Assembly (NCBI RefSeq): GCF_000283155.1
Contig: NW_004454163.1
Coordinates: forward strand, 27,780,750 to 27,844,749
Direction: 5' to 3'
DNA length: 64,000 bases
Source of the DNA: Ceratotherium simum simum
Taxonomy: Eukaryota > Chordata > Mammalia > Perissodactyla > Rhinocerotidae
Part shown: in pieces, positions 43,975-55,342 of the stretch
Position numbering within the stretch: position 1 is the stretch's first letter
Layout: each line of letters starts with the position of its first letter
Notes under the pieces: model-generated
Seen by the model: the letters and a program-made list of their open reading frames with translations, nothing else
Databases searched by the model: none
Told to the model about the DNA's origin: nothing
Translations under genes and position numbers: made by a program

Positions 43975-45660
43975 TTTTAATAGGCTTTATTTTTTAGAGC
44001 AGTTTTAGATTCACAGCAAAATTGAGTGGGAAGATTGGAAATTCCCATATATTCCCTGTACCCACAAACACACAACCTCCCCTGCTGTCGGCATCCTGCA
44101 GCCCAGTAGTACATTTGTTACAATTTATGAATCTATGTTGACGTCATTATCACCCAAAGTCCATAGTTTACATCAGGGTTCACTCATGGTGTTGTACATT
44201 CTATGAGTTTTGACAAACGTATAATGACATGAATCCACCGTTATAGCATCATACAGAGTAGAGTAGTTTCACTGCCCTAAAAATCCTCTGTGCTCCACCT
44301 GTTCCTCCCTCCCCACTAACCCCTGGCAACCACTGATCTTTTTCCTGTCTCCACAGTTTTGCCTTTTCCAGAATGTCATATAGTTGGAATCACACAGTAT
44401 ATAGCCTTTTCAGATTGGCTTCTTTCAGTTAGTGATATGCATTTAAGGTTCATCTATGTCTTTTCATGTCTTGATAGCTCATTTATTTTTAGCATTGAAT
44501 AATAATCCTCTGTCTGGATGTACCACAGTTTATCTATTCACCTACTAAAGAATGTCTTGGTTGCTTCCAAGTTTTGGAAATGAATAAAACTGCTATAAAC
44601 ATCTGTGTACAAGTTTTTGTATGGACTTGTTTTCTGTCTGCTTGGGTAGATACCAAGGAGCACAAGTGCTGGATTTTTGGTAAGAGTATGTTTAGTTTTA
44701 TAAGAAACTGCCAAACTGTCTTCCAAAGTGGCTGTACCACTTTGTATCACCTCCAGCGATGTATGCGAGTTCCTGTTGCTCCACATCCTTGTCAGCATTT
44801 GGTGTTGCCAGTGTTCCAGATTTTGGTCATTCTAATAGATATGTATCTCGTTTAAATTTGCATTTCCCTGATGACGTATGATGTGGAACACCTTTTCATA
44901 TGCTTATTTGCCATCTGTTTATCTTCTTTGATGCGGGGTCTGTTAAGATCTTTGGCTCACTTTTAAATCAGATTGTTTTTTTATTGTTGAGTTTTAAGAG
45001 TTCTTTGTATATTTTGGATAACAGTCCTTTATCAGTCTTTCGCAAATATTTTCTCCCAGTCTGTGGCTTGTCTAATTCTCTTGACGTTGTCTTTCGCTGA
45101 GGAGAAGTTTTAATTTTGATGAAGTCCAGTTTATCAGTTATTTCTTTCATGGCTCATGCCTTTGGTGTTGTATCTAAAAAGACATCATCATGCTCGAGGT
45201 GATCTAGATTTTTCTGCTTTCTTCTAGGAGTTTTATAGTTTTGTGTTTTACATTTAGGTCTATGATCCATTTCGAGTTAGTTTTTATAGAAGGTGTAAGA
45301 TCTGTGTCTAGATTCATTTTTTTGCATGTGGATGTCCAATTGTTCAAATACCATTTGTTTTGAAAAGTCTGTCATTGCTCCATTGTATTGCATTTGCTCC
45401 TTTGTCAACAATGAGTTGACTGTATTTATTGGGGTCTTATTTCTGGGCTCTCTGTTCTGTTCCATTGATCCAGTCTGTTCTTTCACCAATACCACATGTC
45501 TTGATTACTGTAGCTTTATAGTAAGTCTTAAAGTCAGGTAGTGTCACTCCTCCATCTTTGTTCTTCTCCTTCAATAACGAGTTGGCTATTCTGGGTCTTT
45601 TTTGCCTCTCCATATAGAGTCAGTTTGTCAATATCTATACTGCAGGATTTTTACTAGGTA
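43975..45660 (-). mobile_element. LINE-1 3' part, antisense
   Basis: The reverse complement of an L1 3'UTR and C-terminal ORF2. It starts 'ggctttattttttagagcag' and contains 'cctctgtgctccacctgttc' and 'tctgtctggatgtaccacag'. ORF2 fragments are readable on the minus strand at 44968-45150 (KEITDKLDFIKIK, KGLLSKIYKELLKLNNKK) and 45277-45495. Frames are broken. It extends further into ORF2 than the related copy at 26380. Confidence 0.9.
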
Positions 45661-47880
45661 TTTATATTTGGAAAAAACGTACAACTTTCCATGGCCGTAT
45701 TGTTTCATAAGTTTCATTGCTCAAGCCCATCTATGGGGAAGAATTCCTGCCTTCTTTAAAATCTCAAGTTGACTTTTATCCACCTTCCCAGATTTATGCA
45801 TTGATGCAAACTTCTGAGCCTCTTCTTCCCCTGAGAGTCACTGGGGAGCTTCCTCTGTTATTTTTCTGTTTCACTGTGACATGCCTGATTTCCTCCAGCA
45901 TCCGGTTTATCTGTTGTAGCTGGGTACACATTCCCCCTCCCTCTTGGTTATCAATTTCAAGAGCTCTTGATTAGATCAGTGGATTTAAAGGCAGATAGAT
46001 TGACTTGGACTTCCCACTAAGGAAAAAACGGGTCACAAACAGAATCGGGCTGCCATTTAGAGCTCCTACCTGGTAGCACTGGGAGCAGTCGATTGCATCT
46101 CAGTAGTGGATTAAAGGCCCAAAGGGAGCCTGGTGACTCACTCTCAAATTTAACAAATCATCCTTAAGACGGGATATTTTAATCCCTGCGAGTGCAAAGC
46201 TCTGCCTCATGGTCTCGCTTCGTGCACTGTACGTGGGCCAGACGCCTTCTCAAGTCAACGTGGGAAACAAAAATGGAAAACAACATTGAAAGATCACATT
46301 TTTATACTTGAAATGTTATGTTTTCTACTTTGCAATTTTTAATGGCTAAGTGAATAAACTGCCGTGAAACATTTTAAAACTGAGCAAACACCCATGAAAG
46401 AGCCTCCTTACAGGTATCTAAAAGATTACAGTTCTCAAAGTGCTTGCTTGTGACTCGCCTTCTGGCCGTCAGGAGTGAGGTAGCTGCTGCATTCGAAGTC
46501 GTCATGAACAATCTTGGCTATTAAGGAACTAAGTGAAATAAGTTGGTTCTCATGGAAAAATGTTCTCCTCTGTGGTTTTGAATTTTATTTTCAAAGAATC
46601 TCTTGAATCTATTGCTTCACAGATGACCTCTATGACCATATTCTTTTCATGAGGAGGGTATCTCTTAGACATTTCTAGACTTCCCCTCAGACCGAGATCC
46701 TAGAGGTGGGAAATTTATACAAGAGGGTCCTTATAAGGTCCAAAGAAGAGTTGAAACTTCTAGGGAGTTATGGATGCCTGGCATTTGATATATTATGCCT
46801 TCTCACTTTCTAAATACATTTTGATGGGTAAGCTGGTAGGTTCAGTCAACAGAACCACCTAGAACAGCTCTCAAAGCATTTGACCAGAGAATGAGCTGGG
46901 TTGTCCACATTAACTTCCTGTTTCCCAGAAGTGAAGAAGACAGAACTTTGGGGAGCAACGCCATTGAAAGGGTGAGTGGAGGACAAGTCCACAAAGAAGC
47001 ATGACGGGAAGTGGCTGAAGCGTTTGGCGGAATCCAAGACAGAGGGGCGATATGGAAGCCCAGGGAGGGAGAGGTTAATGTAGTCACGTGCTGCCATGAG
47101 GTCAAGTTAAAAAAGAAAAAGCATCTACTAAATTCTCATTGGTGACCAGAGTGAGTCAGTTTAATAGAGCAGTGATGGCAGAAGTCAGATTTCAGTGGGG
47201 TGAAGAGTGAATGATGCCAGAGGCTGATCAATGTTAACATTTTATCAGGTGTTATATGCAAGGCATTAAAGCCAGACAGCAGTGACCCGGCCTCACCAGC
47301 CCTGGTTATTAATCTACGTACACTCATCCCAGCATTTTCTCTTTGTTCTATTTTAATAACCCAGAGACACCTAATGGTGCATTTATCTTCCTAAACAAAC
47401 AAACAGATGCACAAACTGTCAGTGCACTTGGAGCGTTGACATTAACCCAAGGCTTGCATTGTTAGCATGAAGGCATTCAGGGTCTGGGGAACAGGCCAAA
47501 GGGCTGGACCTTCCCACTCTGGGGTTCTCAAATAGTTCTGCCATGCTGACAACTATCATAACTGGTTCAGGGACGTTACATCCAGTCACTGCCCGAGGTT
47601 TTCTCTTTCAGGCAACATTTCATGGCTGTGTTTCTGCTGTGGTTCTCCTGGAGAGCATATAGCAAGGGCTCTCAAACTTTAATGGGTATAAATAACATCA
47701 GAAAAGATTCTTCACTCTCACTCCCAAAGATTCTTATGAGGTAGGAGGTCCAGGGCCACTCATGCAGAAAAAAAATAATTGTAATGAAAGACGTGGTCTT
47801 CACACATGCTTGATTCTCTTTATTGTAAGCTGGGGACCAGCAGAGGCTAAGGAGGAGTGTCTCTAAAATCTTTTCCAGCT
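45661..47880. other. Intergenic, no gene recognised
   Basis: Overlapping minus-strand frames at 46842-47105 lie in text resembling the L2-like family ('gaggtcaagttaaaaaagaa', 'ggggtgaagagtgaatgatg' near 47098-47215). A MER5-like end ('gggctctcaaactttaatgg') occurs near 47668. No gene is supported. Confidence 0.5.
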
Positions 47881-47884
47881 CTAA

Positions 47885-48845
47885 TGTTCTATTTCTTCAT
47901 TCAACAAATATTTATTGAGCTTTTAGTGTGTTCTGGTCCCTCTTCTATGTACTGGGAATATAGCAGTAAACAATGTCCTGATTTCATGGAGCTTACAGTT
48001 TAGTAGGGAAAGAAAGATAATTTAGGGGAAATTAAGCAAAATATGTAGAACCTTAGAAAGTGTTAAGTATTATGGAGAAAAATAAAGCAGGACAGATGGA
48101 CAGAAAGTGCTATGGGAGCTGTGATGTTAAATACCACGGCCAGGGAAAGCCTCTCTGAAAAGGTACCGTTTGAGCAAAGAGCTGAGGGAGGCGGGAGAGC
48201 GAGGCTGGCAGGTACCAGGAGGAAGGGCTTCCAGGCAGAGGGAATGGCGGGAGCAAAGGCCCTGGGAAGCTGGAGTCGCAGTGAGGTCAGTGTGGCTAGA
48301 GCTGAGTGAACTGGGGGTTGAGCAGGAAGAGGTGCAATCTGGGAAGAGACAAGATCACAGCCCTGAAGGCCATTGTCAGAACTTGTTACTCTGAGACTGG
48401 GAGACCTGGAAGCCTTTGAGCAAGGGAGGGACTGATCTAAAAAGACTGTGGGAGCAGAAAAGTAAGTTATAAAAGGGGAAGAGTTAGGAGACGCTGCACT
48501 AACACAGGTAAGGAGGGATGGTGGCTTCAACCAGGGTGGTAACAGTAGGAGTGAAGAGAAATGGTCAGATTTGGGATTTACTTTGAAGGGTTTTTGTTCA
48601 GAGAGTGTTGCCATTTACCCAGGTGGAGAAGGCTCTGAGGGGAAATCAGGTATTCAGTTTGGGACTCATTAAGTTTGTGACACTATTAAACTCCCAAGGG
48701 CATAGGCTGAGCAGACAGTTGACGCTCCAGTCTGAAGTTCAGGGATGAGTTCGAGGCTGGAGACAAACATTTAGGAGTTGTTAGCCTAATGATGCTGTTT
48801 AGAGCCATAAACCTGGATGAGTTCACCAAAGCAGCGAGTGTAGAC
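47885..48845 (-). repeat. L2-like LINE fragment, antisense
   Basis: It begins 'ttcattcaacaaatatttattgagc', the reverse complement of the L2 terminal repeat unit, then 'ctgggaatatagcagtaaac' and 'catggagcttacagtttagt'. The following text ('agggcttccaggcagaggga', 'caaaggccctgggaagct', 'agccataaacctggatgagt') keeps the order usual for this ancient element. The 183-codon minus-strand frame at 48063-48614 is part of the element and is not a host gene. Confidence 0.7.
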
Positions 48846-48854
48846 ATTTCTTTC

Positions 48855-50650
48855 TGCCTGAAAAACTCCCTTTAACAATTTTTTGTAGTGCAGGCCTGCT
48901 GACAATGAATTCGCTCAGCTTTTATTTGTCTGAAAAAGTCTCCATCTGCTTTGATCTTGAAGGATATTTTTGCTGGGTAAAGAAACCTAGGTTGAAGAAA
49001 AGAGAAATGGTAATTAGTGAGGTGAGGGAGGTGCTAGCTAATGCTGTGGTGGTGATCAGTTTGCAATATATAAATGTCAAATCAACATGTTGTAAACCTT
49101 AAACTTATGCAATGTTATATGTCAATTATATCTCAATAAAGCCAGGGGAAAAAAAGAAACAAGAAACCTAGGTTGACAATTTGGTTTTCTTTCAATTCTT
49201 TAGAGATGGATCTCCATTATTTTATGGCTCACATAGTTTCAAACATAAAGTCTGCTTTTACTGTTATCTTCGTTTTTCTGAACATCATGCATTTTTTTTT
49301 CCTTTAGCTGCTTTAAAATTTTTCTGTTTATTATTGGTGTTCAGAAATTTGATTGTGATGCTCTCTGACATGGTTTTCTTCATATTTATTCCATTTGGGG
49401 TTCATTGGACTTCTTGGACTTGTGGATTTATTGTCTTAATCAAATTTGGAACATTTTTGGCCATTATTTTTTCAAATATTTTTTCTGTCGCCTTCTCTCT
49501 CCTCTCTTTTTGGGACTACAATTGCCTGTATGTTAAATGTTCCACGAGTCACTGATGCTCATTGTTTTCCGTCTTTTTTCTCTGTGCTTCATTTTGGATA
49601 ATTTATATTACTATGTTTTCAAGGTTATTGATCTTTTCCTCTGTGTAATTTGATAGTAATCCCATCCAATGAGTTTTTTACTTCATATATTTTGTTTTTC
49701 TTCTCTAGATATTCCATTGGGTCTTTAAAAAATTTATATTTTATTCCTGCCCTTATTATGGTAATGTTTTCCTCTACCTTCTTGAATATGGGCAGTATAT
49801 TCATAATAACTCTTTTAATATCCTTGATATTCATTGTGTCTATCATTTCTGGGTCTGTATACTAATTTTTCTCTTCATTATGGATTATATTTTTCTGCTT
49901 CTTTGTATACCTGGACATTTTTGATTGAGTGCCAGACATTGTGAATTTTATATTGTTGGGTGCTGGATTTTGTTGTGTTCCTTTAAATCATGTTTGTTTG
50001 TTTGTTTTTCTTTTTGGTGCTGAGTTAAGTTACTTAGAATTAATTGGTTTCTTTTGAGCCTTGGTCTCAAGATGTGTTAGGGTAGTTACAGACCAGGCCT
50101 ATTTCAACCTCACTACTACGAGGATAACTTTTCTGAAGGATAGTACACAATAACCCATGTTTCCAAGGTCTTTCCACTCTGATTGGAGGGAATACAAACT
50201 ATGTTAACTTTGTGCTTCAGTGATTATTTTGCCTACTCCTTCCAGGTGGTTCTTTCCCGAGCATCAAGTAGGTTTTTTTAATGCATGTGCAGATCGGAAC
50301 TCGGCTAAAGATTCACAGGGACCCTTCTAAGATCACCAGAGCTCTCTCTCTGTGCAGCTCTCTTCTTTCTAGTACTCTGCCCCACAAATCCTAGCCACCT
50401 GGGCCTCTCTGAACTCTGATCTCTAGCTCCTCAACTCAGCAAGATAACTGGCTCTGTTCGGGTCACCCCTCCCTGTGCTGTGGCCTGGAAACTGCATCCA
50501 GGCAATTAGCTGGTGTAACTGTTCCCCTTCTCTCTGGGGTCAAAGGCTTGCACTGCCTGTTGTCCGCTGTGTGAAAACCATTGTTCCCTGTATTTTGTCC
50601 AGCTTTCTAGTTGCATAAAGCAGGAGGATAAATCCTGTCCTCCTTAAACG
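48855..50650 (-). mobile_element. Old LINE-1 5'-region-like segment, antisense
   Basis: Recognisable mammal-wide text: 'agtgcaggcctgctgacaat', 'gaaggatatttttgctgggt', 'attgtcttaatcaaatttgg', 'tttcattttggataatttat' and 'tgagtgccagacattgtgaa'. I know this text as the antisense of L1M-type 5' regions; the exact subfamily is uncertain. A 166-bp younger L1 3' end interrupts it at 48996-49161. No coding frame survives. Confidence 0.65.
48996..49161 (+). mobile_element. Very short 5'-truncated L1 3' end with TSD
   Basis: Contains the L1-type 3' terminal text 'ttgcaatatataaatgtcaa', 'catgttgtaaaccttaaact' and 'tatgtcaattatatctcaat', then AATAAA and an A-rich tail. The perfect 15-base TSD agaaacctaggttga lies at 48981-48995 and 49162-49176. 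The host is the older antisense L1 segment. Confidence 0.85.
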
Positions 50651-52480
50651 TAAACTCCATTTGGGCCAGAAGTGGAAATTATTATTTTTTCAATCCTAGT
50701 TTTACCACCACCTAATATTTTTTAACATGTTGAATTTTATGCAGTGTATCTGTCCAGTCTAAATTACAAACAACAGAAACTGATTCTCATTCAACCAGAA
50801 AATTAACTTTTCTGAAAGATTGGTAGCTCATAACATTGCCATGGAAGTTGGAGATCTAGGCTCAGAAGGTGAAAAAACAAAGGGAGGTTAAATTTCCAGA
50901 ACCTCAAAAAAAAAAAAAAAATTCTGCCACAGAACAGCCCTATGAGTATACAGGGTCCACCAGCTTGGATCACAGGACTCTGGTGCTTTCATCATCAACC
51001 GTGACTCTGGACAATGGACACTGCCAGGGGCGTGGCAGCCTCGGCATCTCTGGACACCAGGTGTGGCTGACTTGGCCACATTCTTTTCTTAACATTTTAT
51101 CTTATTGACACTTTAAATTATTGATCTCCAATATATTTGGGGTTCCATCAGTTTCAAACAAACTTTTCCTACTAACCCTCTGAAGTTCCTCAAAAGCAGC
51201 CTCTGCAGGATCCTGGATGGTGACGTTGTTGAGGGGAGACAAATCACAGGCACATGTGACTACAGAGGCCAGTTTGGTTCCTCTTATAGAAACTCAGAAG
51301 TTTCTAGATCCTGGATTCGTGAGTCTGGTCTGCCAAGTTCAGCTTCTTCTTGACCTAGATCCTGGGTCTCAGACATGCTGTGTTGTTCTTACTACTTCTA
51401 TCCCATGGCATGTCCGAGGCCTCTTGCCAAGCAGCCCTGGTTCCTAAGAAAGCAAGTTCCTTCTGTCCGTTTTGAGTAAGTAGCAGGAAGGCCTGAATGA
51501 TAAAAATCCTCTGGCTCACAGCTGCCTCTGCCCCTTCTCTTCCTGGAAGTCAGAATGATTTCCTGAAACAAATAGTTAAGTCGTGTTGACACAGGTGGCC
51601 TCAGTTCTCAGTCCTGATGATTAAGCTACATGGTCACAAGGTCTCAAGTCTCAATGCCCGGCCCCAGCAAGCCTGTGGTGCTAAGCCTCGAGTGGAAAGA
51701 GGTGGGTCAGGGGCTGGAGCCTCTGTGACACAGGTGGGGTCCAGAGCCAGCAGTGGAGGGCAGCCAGGGAAGAGGGAGGTGTCGGCCAGAGCCTTCAAAG
51801 GCTGTCCCTTTCACTCTTCCTGCTCAGCCTCTGCCCTGTGTGTCATTGTCCAGTGATTCCCGACCACTCATCCGCTTGCCCTTTGTGTTCTCAGCCCTTT
51901 GCTGGAGCTGCGGGGAGCGACATCCAGAACAGGTTCCTCGCACACAGCTCTCCGCCGGCCAGAGTGCTTCCCAGGCTGGAGACTAATCTTGCATCCAGAG
52001 TCAGCCCTAAAGAACAGAAAAGAAAAATCCTTGGGCATCCTCTCTGCTCCACCCTTCAATGCTCTTAAGTCCTCTTAGGTCCTTCGGGGCCCCGGGTTGC
52101 CTCTCTTGGTCTCATGCCTTGAGGCATAGCTCCTAAACTAATACATAGAAAATAGTAACTAATAGAGGCTGTCTACCTCTCAGGAGTATTTACATTTTAG
52201 TGGTGAATTTGCGAAAAAGAGAGAGGTCTTCAACAGCCACGGGAGTGTGACACAAATAAGGTCATTACGGATACCTTGCTAGCCGAGGAAGAAAATTCCG
52301 GGGTGTGGAGGAGTGTGAATTCCCCAAGTCTATCGAATCACATGTTTGCTTTGATTAAACAAGAGGGACACTTCACTGAGTTTCTGCAGAGCCTTGCACA
52401 GTCGCACACGCCCAACTTCTACTTCCTACACCCAGCAGAAATTGACTTATGCAAAATGCCCGCCGCCCACCTGCCCTGTC
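50651..52480. other. Intergenic, no gene recognised
   Basis: The strings near 50757-50870 ('acaaacaacagaaactgatt') look like the edge of an old repeat. The frames at 51617-51986 have no recognisable domain. A 15-base A run (50906-50921) is present. Confidence 0.5.
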
Positions 52481-52481
52481 T

Positions 52482-52482
<1 letters not shown>

Positions 52483-52525
<43 letters not shown>
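52483..52525. repeat. (CA)n microsatellite
   Basis: About 21 uninterrupted CA units, ending cacgtgtgcatg. Confidence 0.95.
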
Positions 52526-52528
<3 letters not shown>

Positions 52529-53146
52529 TGCATGTAAGTGGTTTTTGAAGGGTTGGCCAGTTTAAAATTTCGGTCCAAATTGGTTAAATAAAAAAATCAA
52601 GATAACAAACTTGTATCATTCAGGCAGCTGATAGCAACTAACAAAATGAGAATCCCTGTGGGCACTCTGACAGGTAAGATGTAAAATGGAGATTAAGGGG
52701 TTTAAGGGGAAATTTGAAAAACAAATAGCTAAAGATAAAAAGATATATATAACAAATTGTGTGGGAGTAAATCTTCAGACACACCTGTAATTCTTCCTGG
52801 CGGTAAGATGGGCAGCCCTGGGCCACCACGGGCAGTGTGAGCCACACAGTCTCCCCCGGGGGCCGTGATGGGTTTTCCCATCAGAAATGCCTCTCACTTG
52901 CAGCCAGGCCTCTCGGCCACAGTAGATATAACACGATGTCTGCTGCTGGGACCTAAACTCTTCCTCAAGCCTCCATTGCATTTTGGAGCCGTCTCCCTCC
53001 CTCCATCTCTCGCTATTTCCAGCTTTTGCCGGGTGAGGTGTTAGGGAGAGGAGGGTCAAGAGGCCAGCAGTGGGAAGGAAGCAGCTAGAGCAGCCCCAGG
53101 GTTTTCTAACTTCAGTTTTCTTATTGAATTTTCTGAGTGTCCCATC

Positions 53147-53318
53147 ATCAGTGGTTCTCAGCCCTGGCTACCCATTGGAATCATGTGGGCACTTTGAATA
53201 ATCAGGGTTTCTGGGCCCCATCCCAGACCATTTGAAAGAGAGTCTTTGCAGGTGGGACCAGACGTCACATTTTTTAAAGCTCCCAGGTGACTCTAAGGGG
53301 CAGCCAGGCTGTACCTCA
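53147..53318. repeat. MER5A-like hAT-Charlie element
   Basis: It starts 'cagtggttctcagccctggc', includes 'attggaatcatgtgggcact' and 'acattttttaaagctcccag', and ends 'gcagccaggctgtacctcac', following MER5A order over its full length. Confidence 0.85.
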
Positions 53319-53624
53319 CTGACTGGAGAGCAGCTTTCTTACCCCTGTGTGGGACAAGGGTGTCCATGAAGCATTCTGGAGGATATTTCTAGGACAAGAG
53401 ATCCCTGCATCCCCAGCTCTCTCATCTGCCAGAATTTCTAGAACCTGCTCTACCCACCTGGCCTTTACCAGGGGGCAAACGCATTTCCCAGGGAGCCACC
53501 TTCTTCACTCACCTCTCCCTTGGGGTGATCTCACCAAATCCCCCTCTGCCTACAGCAAGGGTGTGGGGTGTGTGTATGCAGAAGTTGGGGAAGGGGATGG
53601 TTGACACTTTGCTCCCCACCCCTA

Positions 53625-54005
53625 AGTCAGTGCTTCTCAAAACTTGACTGTGCACATAGGAATCACCTGGGGATCTTGTTAAAATACAGATTCTGATTCA
53701 GGAGGCCTGGAGTGGGGCTGAGATTCTGCCTTTCATTTTTTTTGGGGGGGGGGCGGTGCTGAGGAAGATTTGCCCTGGGCTAACATCTGTTGCCAATCTT
53801 CCTCTATTTTGTATGTGGGTCACTGCCCCAGCATGGCCACAAGTGGTGTAGGTCCATGCCCGGGACCTGGCCCAGGCCGCCAAAGTGGAGCGCGACAGAC
53901 TTAACCACTACACCACCAAGGCTGGCCCTGGTTCTGCATTTCTAACAAGCTCCCAGGCGGTGCTGATGCTGCCGTTTGGTGGACCCACTTGGAATAGCGA
54001 GGCCA
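53625..54005. repeat. hAT-Charlie relic (MER5/MER20-like) split by an ERE
   Basis: The left part, 'cagtgcttctcaaaacttga...ctggggatcttgttaaaata...cagattctgattcaggaggc', runs to 53734. The right part resumes at 53931 with 'gttctgcatttctaacaagc' and 'cccaggcggtgctgatgctg'. The two halves are contiguous once the ERE is removed. Confidence 0.8.
53735..53930 (-). mobile_element. ERE SINE, older copy
   Basis: A reverse-oriented SINE: T run and a G10 run, then 'gctgaggaagatttgccctg', 'gctaacatctgttgccaatc', a diverged head and 'ccaccaaggctggccc'. An approximate TSD, attctgcctttc / gttctgcatttc, lies at 53723-53734 and 53931-53942. The higher divergence and the imperfect TSD suggest that it is older than the other EREs here. 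Confidence 0.82.
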
Positions 54006-54680
54006 TAGGATGCTGCTTCCCTCCACCCCTTCCTTAGAAGTTTTTGGGGTTTAAATTTGAACCAACTGGGTTAGGTGGCTTCATAGGTTAGGCTACCAGG
54101 AATGAGGGGCACCTGGGATCTTTGCTTGGGGTACGATGTGACTATACTGATTTGGCTCAGACAAGGTTGCAAGCTTGATGCTACACTAAGGCTAGAGCCC
54201 AGGTGAGAAGCTGTCTCCTCTCCAGGCCAGAGGACAGAGCTGTGAGGCACATCCACAGCAAATCAACCACAATCGCAAGTCAACATGGAAGGATAGTCCC
54301 TCTCCTGTCCATGTCCTCTGTGACTGCTCGCTTAAGGCTAACATCTGTGCTCATGCTGACTCAATTATACTGGAATCACCTGCTGTCACCTGTCCTTCTG
54401 CAACATGCCAGTTCCTACCTGTTTCCTTAGAGCTCCAGGAGACACCTTAGGAAGCAATGTATGTTAAAGCTTCGAGCTGAGAGTAGGTGCTCAATAAATA
54501 CATTTGCTGGGTGAGTGTGAATAAAATAATTCGCTTGAATATTCCACTCAATATTTCCAAAGTGCCAGCATCAGGACACAGTGGTGTCACTTAATAGGAA
54601 ATACTAAGCAGGGCGCAATGTTGCTAGTATCTCTATGATAGCTTCCACTAAGGGGATTTCTTTGATTTCATTTCTTCCCA
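54006..54680. other. Intergenic; small L2 tail near 54460-54525
   Basis: The string 'agtaggtgctcaataaatac' is an L2 3' tail in sense orientation. Nothing else was recognised. Confidence 0.5.
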
Positions 54681-54696
54681 AAACACTGCCTTTCTT

Positions 54697-55325
54697 TTTT
54701 TTTTTTTTGTTTTGTTGTGGTAACATTGTTTTTTAACATTGTATAAATTTCAGGTGTACATCATTATACTTCTATTTCTGCATAGATTACATCATGTTCA
54801 CCACCAAAATACTAATTACAATCCATCACCACACACATGTGCCTAATTACCCCTTTCGCCCTCCTCTTTCCCTCTTTCCTCTCTGGTAACCACCAATCCA
54901 ATCTCTGTCTCTATGTGTTTGTTGTTGTTTTTGTCTTCTACTTGTGAGTGAGCTCATACGGTATTTGATCTTCTCCCCCTGATTTATTTCGCTTAGCATA
55001 ATACACTCAATGTCCATCTATGTTGTCACAAATGGCTGGATTTCATCGTTTCTTATGGCTGAGGAGTATTCCATTGTGTAGATATACCACATCTTCTTTA
55101 TCCATTCTTCCCTTGGTGGGTTGCTTCCAAGTCTTGGCTATTGTGAATAATGCTGCAATGAACAGAGGGGTGCATGTATCTTTACGCATTTGTGTTTTCA
55201 TGTTCTTTGGATAAATACCCAGTAGTGGAATAGCTGGATCATATGGTAGTTCTATTCTTAATTTTTTGAAGAATCTCCATACTGTTTTCCGTAGTGGCTG
55301 CACCAGTTTGCACTCCCACCAACAG
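54697..55325 (-). mobile_element. Recent LINE-1 insertion, 5'-truncated, antisense
   Basis: T-tract tail at the left (54697-54708), then 'gttgtggtaacattgttttt', 'ttcaggtgtacatcattata' and the reverse ORF2 end, with 'tgtagatataccacatcttc' and 'taccacatcttctttatcca'. The minus-strand frame 55043-55303 keeps ORF2 C-terminal text ([17 protein letters not shown]). A perfect 17-base TSD, aaaacactgcctttctt, lies at 54680-54696 and 55326-55342. Low decay and the perfect TSD indicate a younger L1 lineage than the others in this window. Confidence 0.92.
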
Positions 55326-55342
55326 AAAACACTGCCTTTCTT

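Noticed and set aside
48063..48614. 183-codon minus-strand frame
   Set aside because: It lies within an L2-like repeat and has the Ser/Pro/Leu-rich composition expected of that antisense text.
52483..52525. Possible CRISPR-like or other structured array
   Set aside because: It is a plain CA microsatellite. No direct-repeat/spacer structure exists anywhere in this eukaryotic window.
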